Shown: positions 25,901 through 35,446, numbered from the stretch's first letter. The stretch: 64,000 nucleotides of DNA from Streptomyces griseus subsp. griseus (GCF_000720255.1 NZ_JOJE01000014.1:99296-163295); one strand, 5' to 3'. The notes: generated by a model not told the origin, from the letters alone. Program-made: numbers and translations.

Positions 25901-25922
25901 ACTGTACATACTAGTAGTTACA
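25901..25922. promoter_or_regulatory. TetR operator and leaderless promoter
   Basis: The 20 bp at 25903-25922 form a palindrome TGTA-NN-TACTAGTA-NN-TACA. On the minus strand TACAGT (25906-25901) is the -10 element, 6 nt before the TetR ATG. It lies midway in the divergent gap to the SHOCT gene. Confidence 0.7.
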
Positions 25923-26046
25923 GAAGTCGAGGTACTCCCTGGGAGTACGCGCGCTGTCGCCGGACGTACGACGACCCGGACCCCTCTGCCGAGCCAGTCT
26001 CGAAGCACACCGGAAGACCGAGAACCCCTCTGGGAGATGAACCGAC

Positions 26047-26334
26047 ATGCAGACCCTCGCGCACTGGGGCGGCGGCCCCGGCCCCTGGATCCTCTTCCTC
26101 CCGCTGATCTGGGCCGCCGTCGTGCTCGGCGCTGTCACCGTCCTGCGCCGCACCGCCTGGCGCGGCCGCCGTGGACCGTGGCGGGACATGGCCGATCGGC
26201 GCCCGTCCGGCGACTCACCCCTCGCCGTCCTGGGCCGCCGCTTCGCCTCCGGCGAGATCGACGAGGACGAGTACTGGCGCCGGCTGTCCGTGCTGGACGA
26301 GCAGTTCGGCCGGACCAAGGGCGGTGCCCTGTGA
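26047..26334 (+). CDS. SHOCT-domain small membrane protein
   Basis: The 95-residue protein has one transmembrane helix (WILFLPLIWAAVVLGAVTVL) and a C-terminal SHOCT motif (LAVLGRRFASGEIDEDEYWR). SHOCT domains are short helical modules found on membrane proteins and are thought to mediate oligomerisation. GGGAG lies about 10 nt upstream. It is divergent from the TetR gene and shares its operator region, so it is a plausible regulatory target. Confidence 0.85.
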   Translation: MQTLAHWGGGPGPWILFLPLIWAAVVLGAVTVLRRTAWRGRRGPWRDMADRRPSGDSPLAVLGRRFASGEIDEDEYWRRLSVLDEQFGRTKGGAL

Positions 26335-26499
26335 CCGCCGCCGCCGTGCGGACGCACCCGTGAGAACGCCCGCCGCGGGCTCTCGGTGCCTCCCGTCGCC
26401 GGGTCCACGCCGCGCCTCGGGGAGGCGAGCACCCCGGCGACACGGCACAGCTTGCGACAGCGCCTTCACCACCGAGGAGAAAGGGTGGTCACCGCCCGG

Positions 26500-27039
26500 T
26501 CAGCCGGCAACGGCGGACCGGGCGGGAGCATGTGCGGGCCTGCGGCTGTCCGCCGCGAGCTCGACGTCGACCTCCGCGAACCTGCGCGCGGACTTCTCGG
26601 AGACCGGCCGGCGCAGCAGCCGCGCGGGCTGGGTCAGCGCGGGCAGGGCCGTCGGGAGCGTGAACCACACGACTTTGCCGGACTCACCGTCCGGCCGCGC
26701 GCCCCAGCTCTCGCTGACCGCCGCCACCATGGCGAGGCCCCGGCCGCACGTCGCGAGCGAGTCGGCGTCCTCCACCACGGGGAGGCGGGGGTCGTGGTCG
26801 CGCACCGAGACCGTGAGCCGGTCGAGCAGCAGCTCCATCTCCACGGTGCACGTCTTGTCGGGCTGGGCATGCCGGTGGACGTTGCTCAGCAACTCCGTCA
26901 CACCGAGCGCGGCTCGGTCGATGAGGGCGTCCAAATGCCAGTAGCGCAACTGCGCCGATACGATTCTGCGGACCTGCCCGATCCGCGACGGCAGGGCTTG
27001 GAGCTCCACCGTGCAGTGCCTGCTTGGGTTGGTGATCAC
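26500..27039 (-). CDS. ATP-binding anti-sigma-factor-like kinase (HATPase_c_2)
   Basis: The 179-residue protein has a Bergerat ATP-binding fold: the N box ELLSNVHRH and the glycine-rich GRGLAMV box. It resembles the RsbW/SpoIIAB-like regulators that are numerous in Streptomyces and phosphorylate anti-anti-sigma partners. The last 40 residues are a disordered Arg/Ala tail. GTG 27039 is chosen because GGGGAG lies 8 nt before it; the frame extends to 27075. No partner sigma factor or antagonist is adjacent. Confidence 0.82.
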   Translation of the reverse strand: MITNPSRHCTVELQALPSRIGQVRRIVSAQLRYWHLDALIDRAALGVTELLSNVHRHAQPDKTCTVEMELLLDRLTVSVRDHDPRLPVVEDADSLATCGRGLAMVAAVSESWGARPDGESGKVVWFTLPTALPALTQPARLLRRPVSEKSARRFAEVDVELAADSRRPAHAPARSAVAG

Positions 27040-27252
27040 GGCTGCGACTCCCCGACGTGAGGTCCGGAAGAACACGGAGTTCGGATCGGATCCAGCAGAA
27101 CGTCTGCGCGGGGCGGCCGCCTGCTGTCGTGGCCGGCGGGCTGGTTCGCAGCGTTATCGCCGGTAAACCCAGAGTGACGTGTGAACAGCGTGACTCAAGG
27201 GGTGAGGTACCGCAACTCGCGGTCCGGTCCACTCGCCCCGGCGCCCTACGGG

Positions 27253-27576
27253 TCAGCCGCCGCGGCCGGCCGCCCTGCGCACGGCCTCGATGAACCGGCG
27301 GGCCGCGGGCGGCCCCGGCTCCCCGGGGGCGGGGTCGTGGTCACCCAGGGTCAGCAGGTACCGCTTGCCGTTCAGGTCCGCCAGGGCCCGGTCGTCCGCG
27401 GCGAACCACGGCTTGGAGGCGCGCACCGCCTGCACCGGCGCGCTGTCGATCTCACTGCCGTAGCTCGTGAGCAGCTCCAGCCGGCCATCGCTGATGCGGA
27501 CCTGCCCGGCCCGGGTGAGCGAGCGCAGCCTCTTCCCGATCCGCACGCCCCTGGCCCTGAACTCCGGCTCCGCCAT
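27253..27576 (-). CDS. hypothetical protein (107 aa)
   Basis: I do not recognise the family. The protein begins MAEPEFRARGVRIGKRLRSL, contains SDGRLELLTSYGSEIDSAPV and ends in a basic RRFIEAVRRAAGRGG tail. Beta-rich character and a KRYLLTLGDHDP turn suggest a small PH-like domain, which is only a guess. There is no signal peptide or membrane segment. ATG 27576 is preferred over a longer Cys-rich extension to 27750 that reads like shadow sequence. Confidence 0.65.
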   Translation of the reverse strand: MAEPEFRARGVRIGKRLRSLTRAGQVRISDGRLELLTSYGSEIDSAPVQAVRASKPWFAADDRALADLNGKRYLLTLGDHDPAPGEPGPPAARRFIEAVRRAAGRGG

Positions 27577-27766
27577 GCCGTTCCGCCCCCTTGTGCCCGC
27601 TGTCGCAGTCGCTCCTCGTACGGTGTCCGTCCGCCGAGCAGTCTGCCCGCGTACGGAGTCGAGCACCAGTACGCACGACACGCACAAGGGGGCGCCCGAA
27701 GCGCTCGGCGCGTGCGCCCCCACGCACACGTGCCACCGGGGGGCGCACACCTGCCCCCAGGGCTGT

Positions 27767-27783
27767 CTTTGAGAGCCTCAAAG
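27767..27783 (+). promoter_or_regulatory. palindrome upstream of the cysteine desulfhydrase gene
   Basis: CTTTGAG-AGC-CTCAAAG is a 17-bp perfect inverted repeat about 100 nt before the GTG start at 27882 and 41 nt before a possible -10, TATGAT (27824-27829). It may be an operator. Confidence 0.4.
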
Positions 27784-27881
27784 CAGCGTTTATGCAGGTG
27801 GGGTGGGGTGACGGAAGGTGTCTATGATCGAGACACAGGCCGCGCGACCCGCCGCGGGCGCGCAGCGAGAAGGAGCCCGCC

Positions 27882-29006
27882 GTGAGCACCACCCAGCAGA
27901 CCCGCACCGGCGCGACCCTCGACGTCGACCACAGCGACTCCGCCTACCGCGGGTGGCTCAAAGAGGCCGTCCGCAAGGTGCAGGCCGACGCCAACCGCTC
28001 GGCCGACACCCACCTGCTGCTGTTCCCGCTGCCCGAGCGGTGGGGCATCGACCTGTACCTGAAGGACGAGTCCACCCACCCCACCGGCAGCCTCAAGCAC
28101 CGCCTCGCCCGCTCCCTCTTCCTCTACGGCCTGTGCAACGGCTGGATCCGGCCGGACCGCCCGGTGATCGAGGCGTCCAGCGGCTCCACGGCCGTCTCCG
28201 AGGCGTACTTCGCCAAGCTGATCGGCGTCCCCTTCATCGCCGTCATGCCGCGCACGACGAGCACGGAGAAGGTCCGCCTCATCGAGTTCCACGGCGCCCG
28301 GTGCCACTTCGTGGACGACCCGCGCTCGATGTACGAGGAGTCGGCCCGCCTCGCTGCGGAGACCGGCGGCCACTACATGGACCAGTTCACTTACGCCGAA
28401 CGCGCCACGGACTGGCGCGGCAACAACAACATCGCCGAGTCGATCTTCCGCCAGCTGCGGCTGGAGAGGTTCCCGGAGCCCGCCTGGATCGTCGCCACCG
28501 CCGGCACGGGCGGCACCTCCGCGACCCTCGCGCGCTACGTCCACTACATGCAGTACGACACCCGCATCTGCGTCGCCGACCCGGAGAACTCGTGCTTCTT
28601 CGAGGGCTGGACCACCGGTGACCCCGGCGTCACGTGCGACTGCGGCTCACGCATCGAGGGCATCGGCAGGCCGCGCATGGAACCCAGCTTCGTGCCGGGC
28701 GCCGTCGACCGGATGATGAAGGTGCCCGACGCGGCGAGTGTGGCCGCCGTAAGGGCCCTGGAGCGGGCCATCGGCCGCAAGGCGGGCGGTTCCACCGGCA
28801 CCGGGCTGTGGAGCGCACTGAAGATCGTCGCCGAGATGGTGGCCGCCGGCCGCCGGGGCAGCGTCGTGACCCTCCTGTGCGACCCGGGCGACCGCTATCT
28901 CGACAAGTACTACTCCGACACCTGGCTCACCGAGCAGGGCCTCGACATCGCGCCGTACGCCGAGGCGATCGACTCGCTGCTGGCGACGGGGGTCTGGCCG
29001 GAGTGA
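27882..29006 (+). CDS. cds1: PLP-dependent L-cysteine desulfhydrase (Cds1-like)
   Basis: The 374-residue protein is a fold-type II PLP enzyme of the cysteine-synthase family. It has the PLP lysine in [11 protein letters not shown], the substrate loop [11 protein letters not shown] and the phosphate-binding [14 protein letters not shown]. The overall form matches Cds1 of mycobacteria, which breaks cysteine into sulfide, ammonia and pyruvate. A pair of cysteines in [11 protein letters not shown] is distinctive. AGGAG precedes the GTG. It ends 8 nt from the converging SRPBCC gene. Confidence 0.82.
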   Translation: MSTTQQTRTGATLDVDHSDSAYRGWLKEAVRKVQADANRSADTHLLLFPLPERWGIDLYLKDESTHPTGSLKHRLARSLFLYGLCNGWIRPDRPVIEASSGSTAVSEAYFAKLIGVPFIAVMPRTTSTEKVRLIEFHGARCHFVDDPRSMYEESARLAAETGGHYMDQFTYAERATDWRGNNNIAESIFRQLRLERFPEPAWIVATAGTGGTSATLARYVHYMQYDTRICVADPENSCFFEGWTTGDPGVTCDCGSRIEGIGRPRMEPSFVPGAVDRMMKVPDAASVAAVRALERAIGRKAGGSTGTGLWSALKIVAEMVAAGRRGSVVTLLCDPGDRYLDKYYSDTWLTEQGLDIAPYAEAIDSLLATGVWPE

Positions 29007-29013
29007 ACGCCCC

Positions 29014-29484
29014 TCAGGCCGCGAGCCGGCGGTCCAAGGCCGTCATCGCCTCGCGGAACGTGCGGCCGAGTCCGGCGCGGGCGAGCCGGAGGACCAGCCT
29101 GAACGGCGCCGGGCCGTCGGCCGTGAACGTCCACCGCACGCGCGTGCCGGTCCCGGCCGGGGTGAGGCGCCACTCCTCGACCAGGGCGCGGGGCCCCGGC
29201 GCGTTGGTGACGTCCACGCGATAGACGTACAGCTCGGGCTCCTTGGCCACGAGGACGGTCTCCTCGAAGCGGACACCGCCCCTGAGCCGTATCTCCCGGC
29301 CCTCGCAGCCGTCGACCGGCCGGGCGCGCGCCACCGCCGAGAACCACTCGGCCCAGCCCGGCACGTCCTCGGCGAGCGCCGGGTACACCGCCTCGGGGGC
29401 GGCCGCGATCTCCTCGGTGAACACCAGTCGCACGGGAGCCGTGTCGACGAAGTCGAGCTCGACCGGGCGCAGACGACGAGCCAT
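29014..29484 (-). CDS. SRPBCC (START-like) family protein
   Basis: The 156-residue protein has the helix-grip fold of polyketide cyclase/dehydrase-like proteins: FTEEIAAAPEAVYPALAEDV, WAEWFSAV, then RVRWTFTADGPAPF and a long C-terminal helix. Such proteins bind hydrophobic ligands in a cavity; the ligand is unknown. AAGGGGG lies 8 nt before ATG 29484, favouring it over ATG 29502. It is followed on the same strand by a DeoR gene. Confidence 0.82.
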   Translation of the reverse strand: MARRLRPVELDFVDTAPVRLVFTEEIAAAPEAVYPALAEDVPGWAEWFSAVARARPVDGCEGREIRLRGGVRFEETVLVAKEPELYVYRVDVTNAPGPRALVEEWRLTPAGTGTRVRWTFTADGPAPFRLVLRLARAGLGRTFREAMTALDRRLAA

Positions 29485-29532
29485 GAGTGACGCCCCCTTC
29501 ATGGAGTGGGCGTCACCTTAGCTGGCACATCG

Positions 29533-30363
29533 TCAGATGTCTGCGTCCTCTTCGGCCTCGCCGGCGACCATCAGCCGCCGCAGATGATCCGAGACCTCCG
29601 AGCGAGCCTTGTCGGGCAGCCCGGCGTCGGTCACCAGCGTGTCGACCTGGTCCAGCGCCGCGAACGAACTCAGGCCCACCACACCCCACTTGGTGTGGTC
29701 GGCGACCACGACCACCCGCCGCGCCGAGTGCACCAGACGACGGTTGGTCTCGGCCTCCGCGAGGTTCGGCGTCGACAGGCCGGCCTCCACCGATATGCCG
29801 TGCACCCCGAGGAACAGCAGGTCGAAGTGGAGCGCCGCGATCGCCTGGTCGGCGACCGGACCCACCAGCGAGTCGGACGGGGTGCGCACCCCACCGGTCA
29901 GCACCACCGTCGCCGCGCCCTGGCGCGGACCCGACGTGCGCTGCGCCGCGTGGAAGACATCGGCGACCCGCACCGAGTTGGTGACCACCGTGAGGTCAGG
30001 CACCTCCACCAGCTGATGGGCCAGCGCGAACGTCGTCGTACCGCCCGACAGTGCGATCGCGCTGCCCGGGGACACCAGATCCGCCGCGGCCCGGGCGATG
30101 TCCTCCTTGGCCGTCAGCTCCAGGCCGGACTTGGCCTCGAACCCCGGCTCGTGCGTGCTCGCCTCCACGATCGGCACCGCGCCGCCGTGCACCTTCTCCA
30201 GAACGCCCTGCCGGGCCAGCGCATCCAGATCACGGCGGACCGTCATGTCCGACACGCCCAGTTTGCGTGTCAGCTCGTTGACGCGGACGCCACCGCGGCG
30301 TCGCACCTCGTCCAGGATCAGGGCGCGGCGCTGCTCCGCGAGGAGGTTCTGATTCTCGCTCAC
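29533..30363 (-). CDS. DeoR-family regulator
   Basis: The 276-residue protein has a DeoR winged helix (GGVRVNELTRKLGVSDMTVR then RDLDAL) and the sugar-phosphate sensor domain (ALSGGTTTFALAHQL, TVVTNSVRVADVF, VVVADHTKWGVVG). GGAG 5 nt before the GTG sets the start. No sugar genes adjoin it, so its regulon is probably elsewhere. It is divergent from the membrane hydrolase gene. Confidence 0.87.
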   Translation of the reverse strand: MSENQNLLAEQRRALILDEVRRRGGVRVNELTRKLGVSDMTVRRDLDALARQGVLEKVHGGAVPIVEASTHEPGFEAKSGLELTAKEDIARAAADLVSPGSAIALSGGTTTFALAHQLVEVPDLTVVTNSVRVADVFHAAQRTSGPRQGAATVVLTGGVRTPSDSLVGPVADQAIAALHFDLLFLGVHGISVEAGLSTPNLAEAETNRRLVHSARRVVVVADHTKWGVVGLSSFAALDQVDTLVTDAGLPDKARSEVSDHLRRLMVAGEAEEDADI

Positions 30364-30646
30364 GTACGCTCCAGGTCCTTTCGCCGCAATCCGTCCGACA
30401 GGCCCGCCCACCTGCTCCGACGAGGTGATTTCGTCAAACCCGGTGTGCGGGCGTCCCATCCTCGCACGGGATGGCGCGCACGGTACCACCGCCCCGTAGC
30501 GCTCATGTCACCGAGCGCGCCCCACACGCTACGGTCACACGGATCGGGGAGATTCGGTGACAGGGGGTGTGCATCGCCCCAGGAAGGGACATCCTGGTGC
30601 CCGCACAGGCACATATCGACGGCGTGTCACGGGGGAAGTGCGAACA

Positions 30647-32977
30647 GTGGAACGTGCCTCAGCCACCTCACCGGGCTCAGCGACCTCAACCGGCAGAGCC
30701 GCCCTGGAACTCCTGGTCCACGGAGTCGGCGGCACCACACCCGACAAGATGCTCAACGATCCGCGCACCGTGCGGATCACCGGCGACGACACGGCGGCCG
30801 TCTTCCGGCGCGCCGACGACGTCGACGCGGACGACGGACCCGACGGGCACCGCACCACGCCCGTGCCCGAGGCGTACGTCTGGTGCAACCTCACCTCCGG
30901 AAACGGCACCCGCGCCCTGTGGCTGCTGCTGCTGCCCTTCATGGTGGTCAACCTCGCCCACTGGATGCGCCCCGCCGCCCACGGCCGGGTGCGGGCGGTG
31001 CGGCTGTACGGCCTTCTGGTGCGGCTCGCCGGTCTGACCCTGACCGTGCTGCTCGTCGCGGCGGTCTGCGAGGTCGCCCTCGACCTGACGGCCTGGCAGT
31101 GCGCGGGCACCCCGGCGTGCGCGGCCCGCCACTCCTGGCTGGGATTCCTCTCGCCCGAGGCCTCGGGCAACGGATGGTGGAGCCGGCCCGGCCGCAGGCT
31201 CGCCCTCGCGGCACTGCTGCCCATCGCCCTCACCGCCCTGCTGTGGTACCTGTCCCACCGCACCTGGCGGGCGTACGAGTCCCAGGAACCCATGGACCCC
31301 ACCGCCGAACCCGAGAAGGAGACCCGCACCGCCCTGAACCGCCCCGGCTTCTGGTACGGACGCCGGCTGGTGGCCCGTCTGCGCGCCGCGCACACCGCCG
31401 CCGGCCTGCTGACGGTGACCGCCGCGGTCGGCACCGCGGCCGCCCGCTTCGACCGCGAGCCCGGCGGGCCGGCGGCCCTCGACGTACTCGGCCGGCTGCT
31501 GGAGGCGGCGCTCGTCATCGGCGGGATGGTCGTGCTGTGGGTGGTCTGCCGCCGAGGCCGCAGCGAGAAACACCTCGACCGGGAACCCGACACGCGCCTC
31601 GCACGCCTCCTGCCGCTCGGCGCCCTCGTCCTGCTGGCCCTCACCCTCCTCTACGCCGGCTGGGGGCGCCCGGGCTGGACCTCCACCGGACGGCTGCAGG
31701 GCGACATGACCTTCGGGGCCATCGCCCTGGGCCAGGGCGTGCTGGTCATCACCCTCGCCGTGGTCGCCCACGTCCTGCATCGCGCCCTGCCCGACCCGCG
31801 CGCCGCGATGCGCGGCCTGGCCGGTCCCGCCGTCGCCATGCTGGCCTGCGCCCTCGGCGGAGTGATGTCGGGAGGGGTGTCCCAGCGCGTCTCCGACTGG
31901 CTGGACGGCACCCACGCCACCATCGAAGGCCCCTCGGTACTGCTCACCTGGCAGGCGTCGGTGATCCCGGTGCTGCTCCTTGTCCTGCTCGTGCTCTGCG
32001 CCCGTCTCGGGCGCGGTGCCCTGCGGCTGGCCAGGACCGAGCGCGAGGCGGTGCGGCGCGACTACCGGGTCGAGACCGACGACGCGGCCCACATCGGCCG
32101 TATCGCACGAGCCCGCGCGATGGCCACGCTCACCGACAAGGGCCCCCTCGTCCTGGCTGTGACCTCCACCGCGACCCTGCTGCTCGGCGCCGGAGCACTC
32201 GTCGGCGCCCTCAGGACCGAGGAGACGCCGGTCGGGGCGGCCACGCACGCGTACGCCTTCGTCCAGGGCGCCGCGCACACCGCCCAGGCCCTCGGCTCCT
32301 GGCTCATAGGGTTCGGCTTCATCCTCTTCGTCACCTGGGGCCGACGCGCCTACAAGGACCCCTCGGCGCGGCGCACCATCGGCATCCTCTGGGACGTCGG
32401 CACCTTCTGGCCCCGCGCCGCCCACCCCTTCGCACCGCCCTGCTACGCCGAGCGTGCGGTCCCCGACCTGACCTGGCGGATGGCCACCTGGACGCAGACC
32501 ACCGGCGGACGTCTGGTGATCTCCGGGCACTCCCAGGGCAGCGTCCTCGCGGCCGCCGCGGCCTGGCAATTACCGCCGTCCGTCCGCAAACGCGTCGCCC
32601 TCCTCACCTACGGCTCCCCGATCGAGCGCCTCTACGGCCGCTGGTTCCCGGCCCACTTCGGCCCCGAGGCGCTGGCCGCCCTGCACCGCGACGTCGACTG
32701 CTGGCGCAACCTGTACCGCCTCACCGACCCCATCGGCGGCCCCGTACGCCTGCCCGGCGACTGCGGCCCCGCGGTCGACCGAGCCCCACTCAAGGACCCG
32801 ACGGCCTACGGCCGCAGCCCCGAACAGCCGTTGCCCGCACCGCTCCTCGGCCACTCCGACTACCAGGCCGACCCGGCCTTCGCCGAGGAACGCGAACTAC
32901 TGCTGGGCCGACTGCGGCCCGACGTGCCGGTACAACGCCTGGAACCCTGCCACCAGGAGTTCGAACAGACGGTGTAG
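30647..32977 (+). CDS. polytopic membrane protein with alpha/beta-hydrolase motifs
   Basis: The 776-residue protein has about ten transmembrane helices (residues 85 to 560). Flanking them are soluble parts that look like one alpha/beta hydrolase: an oxyanion-type LLVHGVGG at residues 23-30, and the nucleophile elbow ISGHSQGSVL with Ser629, then YGSP, a possible acid in LTDPIGG and a possible base in LLGHSDY near residue 736. I infer a membrane-embedded lipase or esterase; the family has no assigned role that I know. GTG 30647 has GGGGGA 10 nt upstream; GTG 30638 is the alternative. Confidence 0.7.
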   Translation: MERASATSPGSATSTGRAALELLVHGVGGTTPDKMLNDPRTVRITGDDTAAVFRRADDVDADDGPDGHRTTPVPEAYVWCNLTSGNGTRALWLLLLPFMVVNLAHWMRPAAHGRVRAVRLYGLLVRLAGLTLTVLLVAAVCEVALDLTAWQCAGTPACAARHSWLGFLSPEASGNGWWSRPGRRLALAALLPIALTALLWYLSHRTWRAYESQEPMDPTAEPEKETRTALNRPGFWYGRRLVARLRAAHTAAGLLTVTAAVGTAAARFDREPGGPAALDVLGRLLEAALVIGGMVVLWVVCRRGRSEKHLDREPDTRLARLLPLGALVLLALTLLYAGWGRPGWTSTGRLQGDMTFGAIALGQGVLVITLAVVAHVLHRALPDPRAAMRGLAGPAVAMLACALGGVMSGGVSQRVSDWLDGTHATIEGPSVLLTWQASVIPVLLLVLLVLCARLGRGALRLARTEREAVRRDYRVETDDAAHIGRIARARAMATLTDKGPLVLAVTSTATLLLGAGALVGALRTEETPVGAATHAYAFVQGAAHTAQALGSWLIGFGFILFVTWGRRAYKDPSARRTIGILWDVGTFWPRAAHPFAPPCYAERAVPDLTWRMATWTQTTGGRLVISGHSQGSVLAAAAAWQLPPSVRKRVALLTYGSPIERLYGRWFPAHFGPEALAALHRDVDCWRNLYRLTDPIGGPVRLPGDCGPAVDRAPLKDPTAYGRSPEQPLPAPLLGHSDYQADPAFAEERELLLGRLRPDVPVQRLEPCHQEFEQTV

Positions 32978-33010
32978 CCGCACGACATCACCCCGACGGT
33001 GGCCGGACCC

Positions 33011-35446
33011 TCATGGCAGCTCCGGCAGATCCTCCGCGTACAGCAGCGTGAGGTCGTCCGTAGTGGGCTCCTCCAGCTGGGCGACGCGGCTCGCGTGGCG
33101 TTCCACCATCGCCTCGAACGTCTGGCGGGCCGTGCGGCCGTTGCCGAAGGCAGGCCCCTTCGGGAGCGCCGTGAAGTACTTCAGCAGGGCCTCGGGCGCG
33201 CCCTCCGCCAGCCGGTACTCGTGCTCCTCGGCCTGCTGCTCCACGATCCGCAGCAGCTCCTCGGCGCCGTAGTCGGTGAAGGTGATGGTCCGGGAGAAGC
33301 GGGACGCCACACCCGGGTTGACGGAGAGGAAGCGCTCCATCTCGGCCGTGTAACCAGCCACGATCACCACCACGGCGTCCCGGTGGTCCTCCATCAGCTT
33401 CACCAGCGTGTCGATGGCCTCCTTGCCGAAGTCCCGGCCCGAGTCCTCCGGGGACAGCGCGTACGCCTCGTCGATGAACAGGACGCCCCCGCGCGCCCTG
33501 TCGAAGGCCTCCTGGGTGCGGATCGCGGTGGAGCCGATGTGCTCGCCGACCAGGTCGACGCGGGACACCTCGACGAGATGGCCCTTCTCCAGCACACCGA
33601 GCGAGGCGAGGATCTCGCCGTACAGCCGCGCGACCGTCGTCTTGCCGGTGCCCGGGGAGCCCGTGAACACCAGATGGCGCTTGACCGAGGCCGCCTTGAG
33701 CCCCGCCTGCTGACGGCGCCGGCCCACCTCGATCATGTCCGTGAGCGCCCGCACCTCACGCTTGACGCTGTCCAGGCCCACCAGAGCGTCGAGTTCACCC
33801 ATCACGGCCTTCGAGGTCCGCGCCGGCGGCTCGGACGGGGCGATCACCGGCGGCTGCGGAGCGTCCACGCGCTGCTCGGGGATGGCACCGAGCAGACCGG
33901 GGGAGTGGCTCACCGTCTGTATGGCCGTCTCCGGTGCCGTCGGCTGCCTCGGCGCCGCGCTCTCGTCGCTCGTGCAGTCCTCGACCACGGGACCCGCGTC
34001 GGGCCCCCCGTCCGCACCGCCGTCCGCGAACTCGTACCCACCGCGCGCACACCGCTCCGTGCGGCACCTGCGCAGCGTCGTACGGCAGCCGTCGATCACA
34101 TGGAAGCCGTAGCCCCCGCTGCCCGTCACCCGGCAGTTCAGGAAGGAGCCGCGGCCCCCGGCCGAGACGTAGAAACCGGCCTCCGCGGGGGAGTCGACCG
34201 TGCAGCGCTCGACGGTGGGGTCGGCACCCTTGGTGACGATCACGCCGGTCTGGGTGCCGTCCAGCGTGCAGTTGTTGAGCGTGCCGCCGCTGCCGTGGTC
34301 GCGGAACCAGGCACCCGTCGCCGCGTCCCGGATCCGGCAGTCGTCGAGCTGCGCGGTCGCGCCGTCGCTCACCGACACCGCCGTGTTGCGCACCTGGGAG
34401 AGGTCGCTGTCGACGACGTCCGCGCGGGAGCCCCGGTCGAGGACGAACAACGCGTCCGGCACGTCGTGCACCCGGCAGGAGTCCAGGACTGCCGTGGCAC
34501 CGTCGCTCACCCACACGGCCGGGTAGTCGCCGGTGCTGTCGAAGATCTCGCACTGGTTCGCGTCCACGCGGGTGCCCGGGTCCCACACCGACAGGCCGTT
34601 GCGCCCGAACTGACGCACCGTCGTGCGCGTCAGCGTGAGCACGGAGCGCGAACGCAGGTCGACCGCGTTCTCCGGGATGTCGTGAATGCGGCAGTCGGCC
34701 AGGGTGAGCACGGCGTCGGTGTCGAGGGTGACCCCGTCGGCGGTCGTCCGGTGCACATCGCAGTCGGTGAGGTGCGCGGTGGCCCGGCCGGTGATCTGGA
34801 CACCGCTGCCCCGCACCTCGTAGACCTCGCAGCCGACCGCTTCCAGGGCGGAGTTCTCACCGGTCGCGGTCAGCCCGGAGCCGGAGGCGTGGTGCACCCG
34901 GCAGCGTTCCAGACGGGGGCGGGCGCCGCCGCGTACGGCGACACCCGCCTGGGCGGCCGCGACGACCTCGCACTCCTCGAACACCCCGCCCCCGCCGTCG
35001 ACCACGGCGATACCGATGCCCGCCGGGTTGTCGACGGTGCAGCGCCGAACGGTCGGCCGCGCGTTCGCGCGCACCTCGATCCCGGCCGACGAGCGTGTGA
35101 CGATCCGCAGGTCCGTCAGCTCCGGAGTGCCGTCCTCGACGAGCAGGGCGGGCGCCGCCGCGTCCTGCCCCTCCACATGCAGGTCCTGCACCACCGCGGA
35201 GGCTCGCACCGTCAACGGCACCCCGTCCACGGGCGCGATGCGCACGGAGCCCGGGGAGCCCTCGGGACCGCGCAGCGTCACCGACCGCTGGACGACGAGG
35301 TTCTCCCGGTAGGTACCGGGGGCGATGGTGAGCACATCACCCTCCGCCGCGGCCTCCAGGGCGGCGGCGAGCGATGCGTACTCACCCGTGCGGCGGCGCC
35401 ACCTCGATGTGCCGGTGTGCGTCACCTGGACCGTGCCCTGTGCCAT
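33011..35446 (-). CDS. beta-helix repeat protein fused to an EccA/CbxX-like AAA ATPase
   Basis: The 811-residue protein has two halves. Residues about 20-500 are right-handed parallel beta-helix repeats of roughly 23 residues (DSTGDYPAVWVSDGATAVLD, then similar turns). Residues 545-811 are a CbxX/CfqX AAA ATPase with Walker A GSPGTGKT near 596, Walker B VLFIDEAYAL near 655 and the sensor arginine region ASRFSRTITF. The ATPase is of the type used as EccA in type VII secretion, but no EsxA/B, EccC or other ESX gene is nearby. No signal peptide is seen, so it is cytoplasmic. Confidence 0.85.
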   Translation of the reverse strand: MAQGTVQVTHTGTSRWRRRTGEYASLAAALEAAAEGDVLTIAPGTYRENLVVQRSVTLRGPEGSPGSVRIAPVDGVPLTVRASAVVQDLHVEGQDAAAPALLVEDGTPELTDLRIVTRSSAGIEVRANARPTVRRCTVDNPAGIGIAVVDGGGGVFEECEVVAAAQAGVAVRGGARPRLERCRVHHASGSGLTATGENSALEAVGCEVYEVRGSGVQITGRATAHLTDCDVHRTTADGVTLDTDAVLTLADCRIHDIPENAVDLRSRSVLTLTRTTVRQFGRNGLSVWDPGTRVDANQCEIFDSTGDYPAVWVSDGATAVLDSCRVHDVPDALFVLDRGSRADVVDSDLSQVRNTAVSVSDGATAQLDDCRIRDAATGAWFRDHGSGGTLNNCTLDGTQTGVIVTKGADPTVERCTVDSPAEAGFYVSAGGRGSFLNCRVTGSGGYGFHVIDGCRTTLRRCRTERCARGGYEFADGGADGGPDAGPVVEDCTSDESAAPRQPTAPETAIQTVSHSPGLLGAIPEQRVDAPQPPVIAPSEPPARTSKAVMGELDALVGLDSVKREVRALTDMIEVGRRRQQAGLKAASVKRHLVFTGSPGTGKTTVARLYGEILASLGVLEKGHLVEVSRVDLVGEHIGSTAIRTQEAFDRARGGVLFIDEAYALSPEDSGRDFGKEAIDTLVKLMEDHRDAVVVIVAGYTAEMERFLSVNPGVASRFSRTITFTDYGAEELLRIVEQQAEEHEYRLAEGAPEALLKYFTALPKGPAFGNGRTARQTFEAMVERHASRVAQLEEPTTDDLTLLYAEDLPELP

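Noticed and set aside
29506..33051. 1181-codon open frame on the plus strand
   Set aside because: It runs antisense to the DeoR gene and out of frame through the membrane hydrolase; its product is Arg/Pro/His-rich low complexity, a codon-bias artefact.
33011..35446. Part of a type VII secretion locus
   Set aside because: Only the EccA-like ATPase domain is present; no EsxA/B, EccB, C, D, E or mycosin gene was seen.
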